In this document: in pieces, positions 35,380 through 46,308 of the stretch
Layout: every line of letters begins with the position of its first letter
How positions within the stretch are numbered: position 1 is the first letter of the stretch
Origin: Bryoerythrophyllum caledonicum
Lineage: Eukaryota > Streptophyta > Bryopsida > Pottiales > Pottiaceae
Assembly (NCBI GenBank): GCA_963971425.1
Contig: OZ020523.1
Coordinates: 22,301,105-22,365,104 of the forward strand
Direction: 5' to 3'
DNA length: 64,000 bases
The notes under the pieces: generated by a model
Seen by the model: the letters and a program-made list of their open reading frames with translations, nothing else
The model's database searches: none
What the model was told of the DNA's origin: nothing
Program-made: the position numbers and the translations under genes

Positions 35380-35642
35380 ATCTTTGTTATATGTTATATG
35401 TTGATTTACCTCACCGGTTGGTGAGATGTCGTTTTAAATTGCTAGAATTACACATTAGGGTGAGAGTAGTGATGTCGATGGGGCCCCATTGCGCACCCGG
35501 TCACTACCACTTGAGTGGTTTCTCCGGCTATTTATTTTTTAGGAAAAGGTTCACCGGTCCCGGGACCGCCGGACCGGGAGTCTTCCAGTTTACCGGTCTA
35601 CCGGTAATCCGCCGGTGACTAGGCTACCCTTGATTTTAGGAT

Positions 35643-35838
35643 CTAGATGCCGTTTTGTCTTTTAGTGGAGCTACTTTTGGAGGGTAGCTATTGACTGTAG
35701 TGCACCTCCTAGATGCCGTTTTGTCCTTTTGCGGTCTAGTTTTGGATCGTAGCTATTGACCTTAGTGCACTTTTTAGATGCCATTTCCACCTTTTGGAGA
35801 TCTAGTTTTGGAGGGTAGCTAGTGGCCTTTGTGTACTT
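35643..35838 (+). repeat. Three tandem units of about 66 bp
   Basis: CTAGATGCCGTTTTGTC recurs at 35643 and 35709 and a third diverged unit starts near 35775; each unit ends with a GTAGCTA...TAGTGCAC-like block. Copy B has only one such unit (about 51655-51720), so the expansion is specific to copy A. Confidence 0.75.
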
Positions 35839-36833
35839 AAGGGCCTTGGGCTCTTGTGTTATGTACTCTTCTCTTTGTTGATCTCCTCGTATCTTGCCTT
35901 CATTGCTTGTGTCTAGAATCTTTGTTGAGCTTGTGTGAGTGGATCGGGAGAGAGTTGAGTCCTCCTAGTGTGTCTTTGCTAGGTGTACAAGGTTGTGACT
36001 TGTCGTGTGTTAAGTGATTGAGTGTGAGTAGAGACATCCCGAGGGGCTAGGATATCCGGGTTAGATAGGTAGAGTGAGGTCCGGGACTTGTGCTCTAGAC
36101 TTTTCACCGGTGGGACCAGGAAGAGTTGCTTTACCGGATGGGATCCGGGAAGCCCACGGCTATTTATAATAGCCTCTCTTAAGTGGGAAGTGTTCGGATT
36201 GGTGGGGACTAGGGGGTATCATCCTCCTTCTCTCGGTACATCGGGAGACATCCCGGCTAAGCCTGAGTCCGGTGAATTCCGGGATTATTACCCTTGCAGT
36301 GGATGAGTTCCGACGATCCCCGTGGAAGGTTGTTTTGCTCATATGATTTGCTTAGTACTAACTTGTTGTAAGTCTTGTATCTTCTTGTTTTGATTCATTG
36401 GGTGTGGTTGTAGTTGGAAACCGGGCTTGCGTGATCGGTTTACCGGGACAAGTTCCCGGTAGATTGTGAAGACTGGTGAACCGGCTGCGACCTTTATAAC
36501 TCTTTCAAGGTGTAGGGTTAGATTGTGGATATTGTGGCCTCTGGACTGCGAGAACGGAGGGCAGTGACTTTCCGGGCACTGTAAAACTTACCGGAAATCT
36601 ACTCTGACGCTCAACAGAGTTTAACTGAAACACATGTGGTTACTTGTTACCGGTTACTAAGGTACCGGGGAAGCCATCCTCCGGGATGTGCCGAGGTATT
36701 ATGTGTGAATTTTTGTTAAGATTTAAAGAGTTTGATGCACGATAAAAATCCCTGGAAACGATCTGGTAAGGTGGGCTTGCTTAAGGTTAATTTCGGTTAA
36801 TTTTTGAGAATAACGAACCACTAGACGACGACA

Positions 36834-37785
36834 ATAAAGCACAACAATTATCTTCACCATTTGGATTTTGGACCCAACAATTTTTATTTTTTTAATAAAT
36901 TTTTTTTCCTAAGTAAAGAGCTACTTTCTAATATCCTTCGTCATTGCAAGTCCATTTTTCTTAACCTAGACACCTCTTTTACTTGACATTTTTGGCGTGT
37001 AATAACCTAACACAAGGTAGAATGTAGATTTATAATATTTATGCACTGTGTAGTGGAAAAATATGCAATTATCTTGAGTCAATATACGTTGAACATGTCT
37101 ACACATGGAAGAAAAAAACCATATTGCACTCTTCAAATGCATGTATCTTATAATCCCAGCGGTCAAACTTTACAAAACATTTTAATTGTCTTCTGGTAGT
37201 AGTTAACTTTAAAATGGTCAAAATAAATTTATAAACTAGTCTTGCAACGTCTCATCTTAGAGAGGTACACTGATTTTGATGTTTAGTATCATGGGCAATA
37301 AATGACTTGTAAATGCTGTAAGTTTTTACTTTTGATATAAGTTTTTACTAAGAGCACAACAGTCTACACTATTCAAAGAGGGGGATCATAGTGGACATGG
37401 TCGGTAAAAATATTCATCAGGAGTGAAAACTTATAGCATTTACAAGTCATTTACTTCCCATGACACTAAACATCAAAATCGGTGTAGTCTTGAGGTAGTT
37501 TTGGGAATTTAGGGCTTAATCACTCAAAACCCACTTTTGACCACTCTTTCCTCGTGTAGCATTACTTTGTAGATACCTCAAATGTCCTTTCAAATGGTGA
37601 GAAGATCATTTAATGATTCAACATCAAATTTTAAGGTATTTTCAAAAATTCTTCTGTGTATCAATGTAGCATATTGGTATCTGGCAGTTAGATTCTTGGC
37701 TCCTCATGAGTTGTGGAAGGCAGAGCTGAGACTTTGGAATGGTCAAACATGTGAATTTCCCTGATTCTGTGATTCTGCATTTGTA
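36834..37785. other. Dispersed-repeat DNA flanking copy A
   Basis: 36890-37150 matches 11200-11480, with shared blocks GACTACTTTCTA-like, TAACACAAG and TATCTTGAGTCAA. Copy A therefore sits inside an older repeat. No gene was found. Confidence 0.5.
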
Positions 37786-39021
37786 TTAACCCCTCAAGGA
37801 CCATGGCATTTTTGAGGAATCTATACTCCATTTATTTAAAACTGCCAAAATGAACTGTTTGAGAATGTAACTGCAGGAACTTCTTTTAAAATTGATATGA
37901 GATGATGTGGTAAAAACATTGTGAATTCTTATCGTAGAGATTGAAAGATAGTTGCAGTCAAAGTGATATTTTGTCCCCTGAACAAATACTTGATTCTTTC
38001 CGGGTTAAATCTTAGATAAGAAATAATCACATCTTAGGCCAATAATTTCTTGCAATTAATTTGATTATGAAAGGACCAAGCATCCCAAAATGTGTTTTTT
38101 AAGAACCTAGATAGCTTTTTGTGGTGTCAATTTTCAACAATTTTCTTTGAGATTTTTATTGAAGATGGGCACTTCTAAAGCTCTGTTGGAGTTTCAAAAT
38201 TTCAAAACCCTACCTTTGATGAAAATGTTATGTTTTGCAAAGTATTTTTTTTTGTTTTTTTTGTAGGGGGAGGGGGCAGTTTGGGCAATTTCCCAAGTTA
38301 CTCAGAAGAATCTGAGATTCTTTATACAATAACCATATCTAATGGTCACTTTTGGCACCTCTGTGTCAAAAGAATATTATTTCTTTGACTTAGTGATTTG
38401 GACTCAAAGGGTATCACCTAAGTATTACATGGGTATCACTTGGGCATTATACGGGTAGCACCTTGACATTACATGGGTAATCTCCTAGATAAAAAATTAT
38501 ATTTTCCAAAAAAATTGGACACATTCCATCTTGAATTAATTATGTACAAAAATGACCACTGCTTAGGATAATCCACCACTTCCTTTGAAATTATACTAGA
38601 ATTTTTTTTTCACAGTGCAAAAATTTCACTCCAAGCGGCGTCATTGTTGCTAGACAATGTGTACAAAAGCTCTCGCTCTTCCACATGGATAGGCACAAAA
38701 TTTTGAGATTTTGCACTTTTCTTTTTCCTTTCTTTTTGGATACAATCTTTTGTTAAACTTGGTACATGAGTTTCTCTCAAGCCAGTGTTGACAAGGAAGA
38801 GCTGGAGGACCAAGGGTCTGTTTGAGGGGACAAAACTTTTCACTTTGACTGCAATTATATCTTTCAATCTATACAGTCAAAATTCACAAATTTTTTACCA
38901 CATCATCTCATATAAGTTTAAACAAAGATTCTATGCATACATTCTCAAAAGGTTCACTTTGGCAGTTTTTAATCATTGGAGTAATGATCCCTCTAAAATG
39001 TCTTGGTTCTTTACGGGTTAA
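37786..39021. mobile_element. TTAA-flanked element with long TIRs (1,236 bp)
   Basis: Left end TTAACCCCTCAAGGACCATG, continuing GCATTTTTGAGGAATC, is matched by the inverted right end, which reads TTAACCCGTAAAGAACCAAG from outside and continues GACATTTTAGAGGGATC. About 29 of 36 bases agree. TTAA is outermost on both sides. The interior is AT-rich and non-coding and shares blocks with many other elements in the window. Confidence 0.8.
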
Positions 39022-39308
39022 CCATTTGAGGCCTTACATCCATTTTTGGGTCGTTTGGGCACGTGAACCTTTGTAGGAAACGCTTAAAGCCACCTTCGTG
39101 GAAATTTTGAATTGTGACTTAGAGGCGAAGCAAGATGAGCATGTACCGGAACCGGCACCACCAAAATGGATGCGAGCATTGGCGAGCTACAGGGATGTCC
39201 ATGAAGTGGGGTCGTGATGAAATGTATCAGTTGTGCAAATAATATTATGCATAATTCATTACGCTTGTACATTCTCTCAGGCCTTGGGATTTCATTGGCT
39301 TTTAAAAA
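39018..39308 (+). mobile_element. TTAA element end abutting its neighbour
   Basis: TTAACCATTTGAGGCC at 39018 uses the same TTAA as the end of the preceding element and continues CATTTTTGGGTCGTTTGGGC, like the start of 46032-46308. Its other end is not clear. It suggests insertion into an existing terminal TTAA. Confidence 0.5.
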
Positions 39309-40231
39309 TTAACCATTTTTGGGTCGTTTCGGCTAATGTCCATTTTTGGTTCATTGACATCATTGAATATTACTACATTTTCCTTGATAAGATTCTTGTG
39401 GATATATATATATATATATATATATATACATTTTTTTTTTAATATTCTTATTTTTGGATTCATATTATGAAAGTTATTAGTCTTCAAAGTCAAATTGGAG
39501 ACTCTGGGTAGCTCCAAGATTTTTGCTAGAATTTACTATTGACATTGAAACTTTTCATACATATAGAGAATATTACCTATTACAAATACTTTTTTTTAGT
39601 GTAAACAAAAACATTTTAACCCAAGTCAAACAATTTGACACATTGTTGGGCAAGGTAGCAAAAACTTATTTTCTTCTATATGAACCTAGAGATCTTCATA
39701 TATTTCACTTTTTATTTTTTTGACAACAATATATGGTGAAAACCTTCTAAGTGGCCGTTCGGATTATCATTTCCAAACATATTAAGTTTTTAAAAAAATG
39801 AAACGTGAATTGGCAATTTTTGAACCTCTACTCCTTGCACAATTGTTTTGAATATGCTACACACCTTCTCTACCTCTAAAACTTGGTGTTCAAGAAATTA
39901 ATATCATGCTTAACATGATGGTATAAAATTTCAATCTTGAGTAGTGCAAAATCTTGATACCAAGTGAAGTCAAAGATTGCTGATTCATTCAACATAGGGA
40001 AGAAAATGAACCATTTTCTTGACTTCAAACGCTATAGTCTTCATATCTTTGCAGCTAATTGCAGCCAAAAAAATAAAATGGTAAGTCCATACAAAAATCC
40101 ATTTGAAGATCTTGTGGTTTAAAGTCCAAAGTTTTACTTCAAAATCAAATTTTCTTGCCACTTTTTGATAATGGCAGTTTTAGTCTTTAGAGTGTTTCTT
40201 GAGGGAAAAATACCTTGGCCTTTAGGGTTAA
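39309..40231. mobile_element. TTAA-bounded element (923 bp)
   Basis: Starts TTAACCATTTTTGGGTCG and ends TTGGCCTTTAGGGTTAA. The interior (39480-40150) is a copy of the dispersed repeat found in the inverted-repeat arms. The terminal similarity is weaker than in other members. Confidence 0.5.
39402..39428. repeat. (AT)n microsatellite
   Basis: About 13 uninterrupted AT units followed by CA and a T run; an ordinary simple repeat. Confidence 0.95.
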
Positions 40232-41299
40232 GTTTCCTATTTTATTGTTTCTTGAATCTATGACAATGATGATGTCAAAGAGATGGAGATCAATAAATTT
40301 GTCGTTCGACGAATGAGCTTTTTTTTTTCCTTACAAATTACATTATAGCTCATTATGGTGCTACAATGTATGAAATTTTACAAAGTCAGTAACATGTACC
40401 TACGTATAGCTCATACAATATGATAAAGTTTTTAAGAACACAAAAAGGGAGTCTTAGAGGCATTTGATACTCAAAAATGACATTACTATCGCACTCTTGA
40501 GTACCTTGTGATAATGCAAATAAGACCTTAGAATGGTGACACACAAGATAAGTCGTATCAGGATGGCCTAAAGAAGCATTGTATATAATTGGAGGGGATG
40601 CAAGATAATTAAAAAGTTAGTGATAGCACTTGATATTACAATTTAATCACAAATGATTTAGAATTCTCTTGTAGATAATGTGAGTTAGTTATGAATTTGT
40701 AAAGTGGTACGTCATGTTCAACCCAATTTTGCCACCAGGTATCCTCCATAAGCTCTTATCAACAGGAAAGGGTCATGCCCAAAAGCAACCCTTAATTTGG
40801 AGCTATGAATGAGTGAACATGGTGGAAATGAGATGAAGTATAGAGTGGTGGAGATAGGAAGATGGCCGTAACGGGCATGATTACCTAAAGTTGAGTATGT
40901 GAAAATTTCTTTCCTCATCCTCTAATTTGGAACTTTGTGGAAAATTGAAATGAATTTGTGGTACAAACAAGTGTGACTTAAGAAAGGTTAGAACGTAATG
41001 GCAGAATCTGAGTTAGAACATGAAATTAGCACCTGGCATAGGCCTATCAAGAATGTCGCAACTTTCACCTCCAAAAGTACAAATAGGTCATGATTAAATT
41101 CTAGAGGGTGTTTACAAACTCACCCATTTTAAGAGTAGACTAGTGGAAAAAACGGCAAGAATGATGTGTTGATTCAAGTGTGTTTTGCTGTGTGAGTCCA
41201 TCCCAAATCTCTCCCACACCGCCCATATATTTGTACAGAAAAGAACACATTGATTTCATCAGGATGAGCACTTGATGTTACGGACATTCTATGGATAAG
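40232..41299. other. Intergenic, AT-rich
   Basis: No gene, RNA or clear element is visible between the two TTAA elements. The segment 40690-40920 resembles 44030-44170 and 49960-50120 around CATAAGC(G/T)C and AGGAAGGGGTC-like blocks, so part of it is another dispersed repeat. Confidence 0.4.
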
Positions 41300-41695
41300 T
41301 TAACCTTAAAGGTCTGTGGGGGGGGGACCAGATATATGGTCACATATTTTACTCTTAGAATATTTACAAAATTAGTATATCAATATTTAGCAAGACATAC
41401 ATCATTGGAGTGAAGATTCTTCAATAAGCATCTTTCATTTTTGAGGTCATTTCCAAATCTAAATCTTATCATCAAATATGACACTGTACATGTAGAATAT
41501 ATGACCATTTTACAACACGAAGTAGGTGCAATAATGATCTAAACTTGAAATGACATGTGTCTTTTGATTGGGCTCAACACAAATACAAATTTTTGTAATT
41601 ATTTGTATACATCAATTTTTAAACTGTGTACATCATACACACAAAAACCATCTTGTTGCAACCCAAATATGGTTTCTCAGATGTGTAAGGGTTAA
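41300..41695 (+). mobile_element. TTAA-flanked element (396 bp), fullest copy of its family
   Basis: Begins TTAACCTTAAAGGTCTG and ends CAGATGTGTAAGGGTTAA. It has TTAA at both edges and weak inverted similarity beyond CC. Relatives are at 22695-23075 (same strand), 44408-44640 and 45408-45641 (inverted), and a fragment at 21876. A G9 run lies near 41318. It is non-coding. Confidence 0.7.
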
Positions 41696-42314
41696 AGTAT
41701 GTTAGCTCATTGCTGCCCACTTTTACAATAATGTCCACCTCTATATCCTTCATAGACTTTCTCCCTCCACCACTATATTCTTCCTAGTTTTCCTTCCAAA
41801 AATCTAGACAAGGACAATATTGTAAATGTGGGTGGTAATAAGCCACCATATTTTATATGAGATTTGATTTGGTTTTTGAATTGAAAAAGTGCAATTGGTA
41901 CTAGATGCAACATGGATTAGCTTAGTATAGTTTTTGAAAAGACTATCATTAGGCATTGAAAAGGGACTTAGTAGCATGTTAACTCTTTAGTGACCACGCA
42001 ACCACTTTTTGGTCTCTAGATGTGATAAACTCAATTTACATGAAATCCATAAGGAACTAGATTGTGCACTCCAAAGTTTAGAACACCATACACATTGTAT
42101 ATACACTTTTCAAAAGTATGATCATCAATTTGAGTTTTAGAATTCTTGGAATACTTTGGAATACATTACCAAATATAACAAATACAATGCCACATACTAT
42201 GTAGTATTCTCTCAAAGCAAGGGTCCAATTAGGCAAACAATGCTAAACTCAAAACTAAAACTAAAAATAGGCCTCAAACTTTTTTGGAAATGCCTTTTCA
42301 ATAAGTTATTATTT
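41696..42314. other. Intergenic, AT-rich
   Basis: No gene is seen. A TTAACTCTTTAGTGACCA sequence at about 41979 looks like another TTAA element end without a partner. Confidence 0.35.
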
Positions 42315-42317
42315 TTA

Positions 42318-42851
42318 GGGGCGGTTTACACTATGGACTACAAGGATTGACCAAGAGAAATAATTTATTTTCATGGTCACGGCTCTTGGTTTAGAGCCGT
42401 GACCATGAAAAATCAAAAATCATTTTTTGAGTGTCATGGTCACTTTTCAAAGTGTAAAGTGGATTTGGACTGCAACAAGTACGGGCTAGTTTTATTGATC
42501 CGGGAAAAAAATTAAACTCTAGGAATTGTCTTTTAAAAATCCGGGAAAAAATAATCAAAAGATCTAAGAATTTTTTTATTTAATAATAGTAAATAAAACA
42601 AATTTCAGCCAATCGCTCATTTTCAATCCAACGGCCCCTTTGATCTCGGTTGAGACGGAAAACCCGTTGGACTAAGAAACACTATCCACTCGGCAAAAAA
42701 AAAAACATACTTAGGTAACCTCAAACTTTATAGGTCAATCTCCTTTTTTCTAGGTAGTGTAAAGCTAACTTGGACCAGGACAACTCCCTTGATCAATCAC
42801 AAATTTTAGAGGGCCGTGGTAGTCTCCATGGTCCATTGTGTAAACCGCCCC
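42318..42851. mobile_element. PIF/Harbinger (Tourist-like) MITE (534 bp)
   Basis: Left TIR GGGGCGGTTTACACTATGGA and right TIR, an inverted GGGGCGGTTTACACAATGGA, are flanked by TTA on both sides (42315-42317 and 42852-42854). A 3-bp TTA duplication and G-rich TIR are the mark of PIF/Harbinger MITEs. The interior holds a perfect 19-bp hairpin at 42368-42411. There is no transposase. Confidence 0.88.
42368..42411. repeat. Perfect 19-bp hairpin inside the Harbinger MITE
   Basis: TTTTCATGGTCACGGCTCT pairs exactly with AGAGCCGTGACCATGAAAA around a 6-base loop (TGGTTT). Such MITE hairpins can be small-RNA precursors in plants. Confidence 0.9.
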
Positions 42852-42854
42852 TTA

Positions 42855-43650
42855 GTAGGAGGAAAATAAATCTATGAGAATGTCGATTTTTGCCAAAATT
42901 TATTTTAAAAATTGATCAATTTTTCAATACTAGAGTGTTCAACCTGACCCTTAATATGGTAGTCATTTGGTAAATAAGCATATGTTTTGACCATATAAAT
43001 ATATGTTATGACCAATAAATAACCACATTGAGTTCACCAAAATGTTTTCTTTCACCAACCGCTAAAATTTTGTGACAAGAACTCACCAAAATCAAATTAA
43101 CCCCAAAAAAACCAAGTGTCCGTATGGGGAGCAATATTCATTTCACTTTAATTGCAATTATCTTTCAATCCATACGGTCTAAACTCACCAAAGTTTTACC
43201 ACATTGTTTCATACAAATTTAGAAATAATCGTATGATTGCATCCTTAAAAAGATTGTCTTGGCGGTTATCAATTGATAGAGGAGAGATTCCTCTAAAATG
43301 CCTTGTCCTTCAAACTTCAGCTGAAAAGCTTGTTTACACACAAAGCGTATGTCTTTGTGCATTATTGCTGAGTCTCTTTGAAGTGCTAGAAAATGATGAA
43401 CAAGCGAGTGACAGCCACTCGCACAAAGGACATGTTTTTAATCAGATTATTAAGGGAGTCTAATTCTTGAGAGGCATCAGGTTTTCATGATTCATGTCTC
43501 TACTATTGTACAAGTCCAACGGGAATGGCCATATTACAATCAAGCCTGAAATGTAGCTGTAGTGTACATTGGAGAAGCATCAAATCAAACATATTTACGA
43601 GTAGGGCAAAGCAATTTACAACGGTGGACAATTTCGTACAAACACTCGGT
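42855..43650. other. Intergenic with TTAA-element fragment
   Basis: 43140-43310 matches the right end region of 37786-39021 (TTTCACTTTAATTGCAAT, ...CCTCTAAAATG). The open frame 43152-43463 covers this repeat and is not a gene. Confidence 0.45.
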
Positions 43651-43652
43651 AT

Positions 43653-43906
43653 TCAGATAAGTCTTGAAGTTGAACTTCTGTCCAGCTTAGATTTGGACGC
43701 CCTGGTATCATCAGCCGGCATGTCAATTGCCATCCATAAAGCTCGCTGTCCATCACAACGATTGTAAGTTGCAACTCTTGCGTCTAGAGGACATTCTTGT
43801 CTCTCACAACTGCAGCCTACAACTTCAAGTTGGCCTGTAAACTCACCTGCCTCAAAATCATAATTCACTGCAGCTGGTACTCCTCTTAAGATGAAACCCC
43901 CCCCCC
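43653..43906 (-). pseudogene. Possible coding exon or gene fragment, unassigned
   Basis: The minus frame is open from about 43900, beyond its first Met at 43868, to a stop at 43653. It has ordinary codon composition and a Cys-rich phrase, VVGCSCERQECPLDARVATY, followed by NRCDGQRALWMAIDMPADD. It reads FILRGVPAAVNYDFEAGEF upstream of the Met, so it may be the last exon of a gene. A C10 run at about 43899-43908 interrupts further extension. I do not recognise the family. It may equally be a decayed captured fragment. Confidence 0.3.
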
Positions 43907-43908
43907 AA

Positions 43909-45407
43909 CCGAGAACTCAAGCGATGTGCATATGGAGAGGAGAAAGATTAATACATTTATGTTTCAATGATAGCCAATAGAATTACAATTTCAACCCAAG
44001 TGGTTTCATATTTTTCCCATGGAATGTGAATTAGTTATGAATTTTCAAAGTGTGTTGTCACGTGTGTTACCAATAGGTACTCCCCATAAGCGCCGACCAA
44101 AAGGAAGGGGTCTTGACTAATAGCATACCTACATTTGGTTGGGTCACGGGTGAATTTGGTGGTAATGGGATGGATCATGGAAGTGGCTTGGATGTACCCC
44201 AATTTTGGGTTTGGGTTGGATACCAGGGGGTTTCCTTATGGTAGCACTATCCGAGAGTCATCAACCTCAAGACAAACAATTAACTTTTCTGTATCAACAA
44301 CAATTCCGCCCTAAAAAACATGGCCTAAAATTACCCTAAAAATAGTTTGAAATTCCCATCCTCTTGTTCATACAATTTTCCTTTTCTTTTGTCAGAACAA
44401 TTTTTTGGCCAGGTTTAGCCCTTCAACGTCAAAACAACCCCTTGGTGACCACAATATTCTATATGTATAATGTTGTAGTTGAACATGATAAGGGTTAGAT
44501 ATTGAAATGACCTCCAAGTGAAAGATGTGGGTTGAAGAATCTTCAATCCAAAGGTGGAAGTCTTGCTATACTTCAAAATTTTCTTTTAACCTCTATAGAG
44601 TAAAATAGATGCCCGTGCATTCGGTTCCGACTGACATTTAAGGGTCAAGATGGTGCTACAGTTGTCATCTTTCAACAGGAACTGTATCACATGTCTTGAG
44701 CTTTTTGTTTGTTTGTTTTTGTACTGGGTACAGTACAGTCCTCTGCGTGCTCCCAGATGAACCGTGCTCAATGTCAGGACATACGCATGTGGTAACTCTT
44801 GTGTTTGTCTCATGCTCAGTGCCCAGCCCTTGTTACAAAGTACTTCTACTGTAAGACGCTTATTTACTCGCAAGTGCTCCAAATCTTTGTGTCTGTCTGG
44901 CTAGACCTTCAACTGTTTTTGCCATGATTCGCAGTGCGCACCCAGTTTCTCATCCACTAGCAACAAACCATTCATCAGAATTTTGGCAAATTCATTAGTA
45001 GGGGTTAGAAGGCTCGGAAACCCTAAGAATGATCAAATATGCCTTCATATTTGTAAGGAGTAACGGACTTGTCATCATGATTTTTTTTGTTGCAACAATC
45101 ACATTGGGGAGGAGGAGTTCTGCTATGCTACAATGACCCTGTATTCAACCTTTCAAGAGTTCCAATCTATTCCAGTTGAACATTTTTGAGCTATGATAGG
45201 ACTCTTTCACACATAATAAGGGAGCAAAATAAGGGAGCAAAATAGGGGAGAAAAATAAGGGAGCATAATAGGGGAGCAAAATAAGGGAGCAAAATAAGGG
45301 AGCAAAATAAGGGAGCCAAATGCATAGCTAAAACACCCCACTTGACTCGCATTCCATCACACTGCATTGATGCAATATGGTTAGTCTAAAAGCTTGCAAT
45401 ACAGATA
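43909..45407. other. Repeat-rich intergenic DNA
   Basis: 44408-44640 is an inverted diverged copy of the 41300-41695 family (shared AATGACCTCCAA(G/A)TGAAAGATG and GAAGAATCTT). 44700-45000 has moderate GC and short unassigned frames. No gene is supported. Confidence 0.4.
45213..45317 (+). repeat. 13-bp minisatellite, eight units
   Basis: ATAAGGGAGCAAA is repeated about eight times head to tail with a few substitutions (ATAGGGGAG, GCATAATAGG). Confidence 0.92.
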
Positions 45408-45641
45408 TTAACCTTTGAATGTCGTAACAGCCCACTGATGGCCATAATGCTCTACATGTATGATGTTGTATTTGAACCTGATTAGGTTCATATTATTGAA
45501 ATGACCTCCAAATGAAAGATGTTAGTAGAAGAATCTTTGATCCAAAGGTGTATGTCTTGCTAAACTTTAATACATGTTTCTATGTATTACAAGGTAAACT
45601 ACCTGCCTGACAAAAATACGTGCCTGACATTTAAAGGTTAA
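45408..45641 (-). mobile_element. TTAA-flanked element (234 bp)
   Basis: TTAACCTTTGAATGTCG at the left and CTGACATTTAAAGGTTAA at the right form a terminal inverted repeat with TTAA outermost. The interior is an inverted, shortened copy of the 41300-41695 family. Confidence 0.75.
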
Positions 45642-46031
45642 GGCGAGTTTATGAGGTCAGAAACTTATTTAATAAATTAGCACATAGGAGCTGCTGCCCT
45701 TTCAGCACAAGGGCACATGAAGCCAGACTTTCAGCACAATGCACATGGTCATGCGAGAACTTATGGCTCGTTGTCCATACTCGCAGAGGCGTGGAGAGCA
45801 GTTAATTTTCATTCCAATTTTCTCATGAGTATGTCTACTAGATCAAATGTCAGGCCAGCCCTCATGCCTTTTCGGGCACTACAACAGCAACAGAATTACA
45901 CTCCTCTGTATAACATTTGTGCCTTCATGGATTCCCGCAGCTGTTAGAATGACTCATGCCACCATTTTGGCAATAGACCTGAGACACAGGTGACAACATT
46001 ATCAGGAGTGCTTGGTACACATCTTCACATC

Positions 46032-46308
46032 TTAACCCCTCAAGGCCGAGCAAAACCCATTTTGGGTCGTTTCAGCACGATAATCTCAACACCAGCTGCT
46101 AAAGACAAACGTCCATGAAAGACTTAAACTATGAAATAAAGGTGGAGGACGATGGGCATCTATTGAGACAATTGCTACAAAAATTAGTGCAATCATCCGC
46201 AAGCGACAATGATTTCCGTAAATGGGGGTTGTACCCTAGACAAAGATGTTTTTCTCCATGATCTAGAACGCTCGAAGCCTAAAAAGCTCATCGGCCTTAA
46301 CGGGTTAC
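46032..46308 (-). mobile_element. TTAA-type MITE (277 bp)
   Basis: Left end TTAACCCCTCAAGGCCGA; right end TCGGCCTTAACGGGTTAC, with the last base of the right TTAA changed to C. The interior resembles the reverse strand of 2819-3114, giving two full-length members of one MITE family 43 kb apart. Confidence 0.78.

Larger units (their letters stand above)
33428..36833 (+). mobile_element. LTR-like TG...CA unit, copy A (3.4 kb)
   Basis: Starts TGTGGGAGTCTAAAACTCCC and ends ACTAGACGACGACA. The flanks ATAAG (33423-33427) and ATAAA (36834-36838) are a near 5-bp duplication, as integrase makes. An inverted, longer copy lies at 50686-55108 with the same ends. TG...CA ends and a short duplication fit a solo LTR of a retrotransposon, or a large non-autonomous derivative. 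The 5' part has a long leader with several CTAGGGTTT telo-boxes (34290-34400), as in plant transcription units. It is rich in CCGGT/ACCGG. Compared with copy B it lacks about 1.1 kb of coding sequence near 34975-35005. No primer-binding site or reverse transcriptase is seen. Confidence 0.8.

Noticed and set aside
45213..45317. CRISPR-like array
   Set aside because: Units are contiguous 13-bp tandem repeats without spacers, in a plant genome; a minisatellite.
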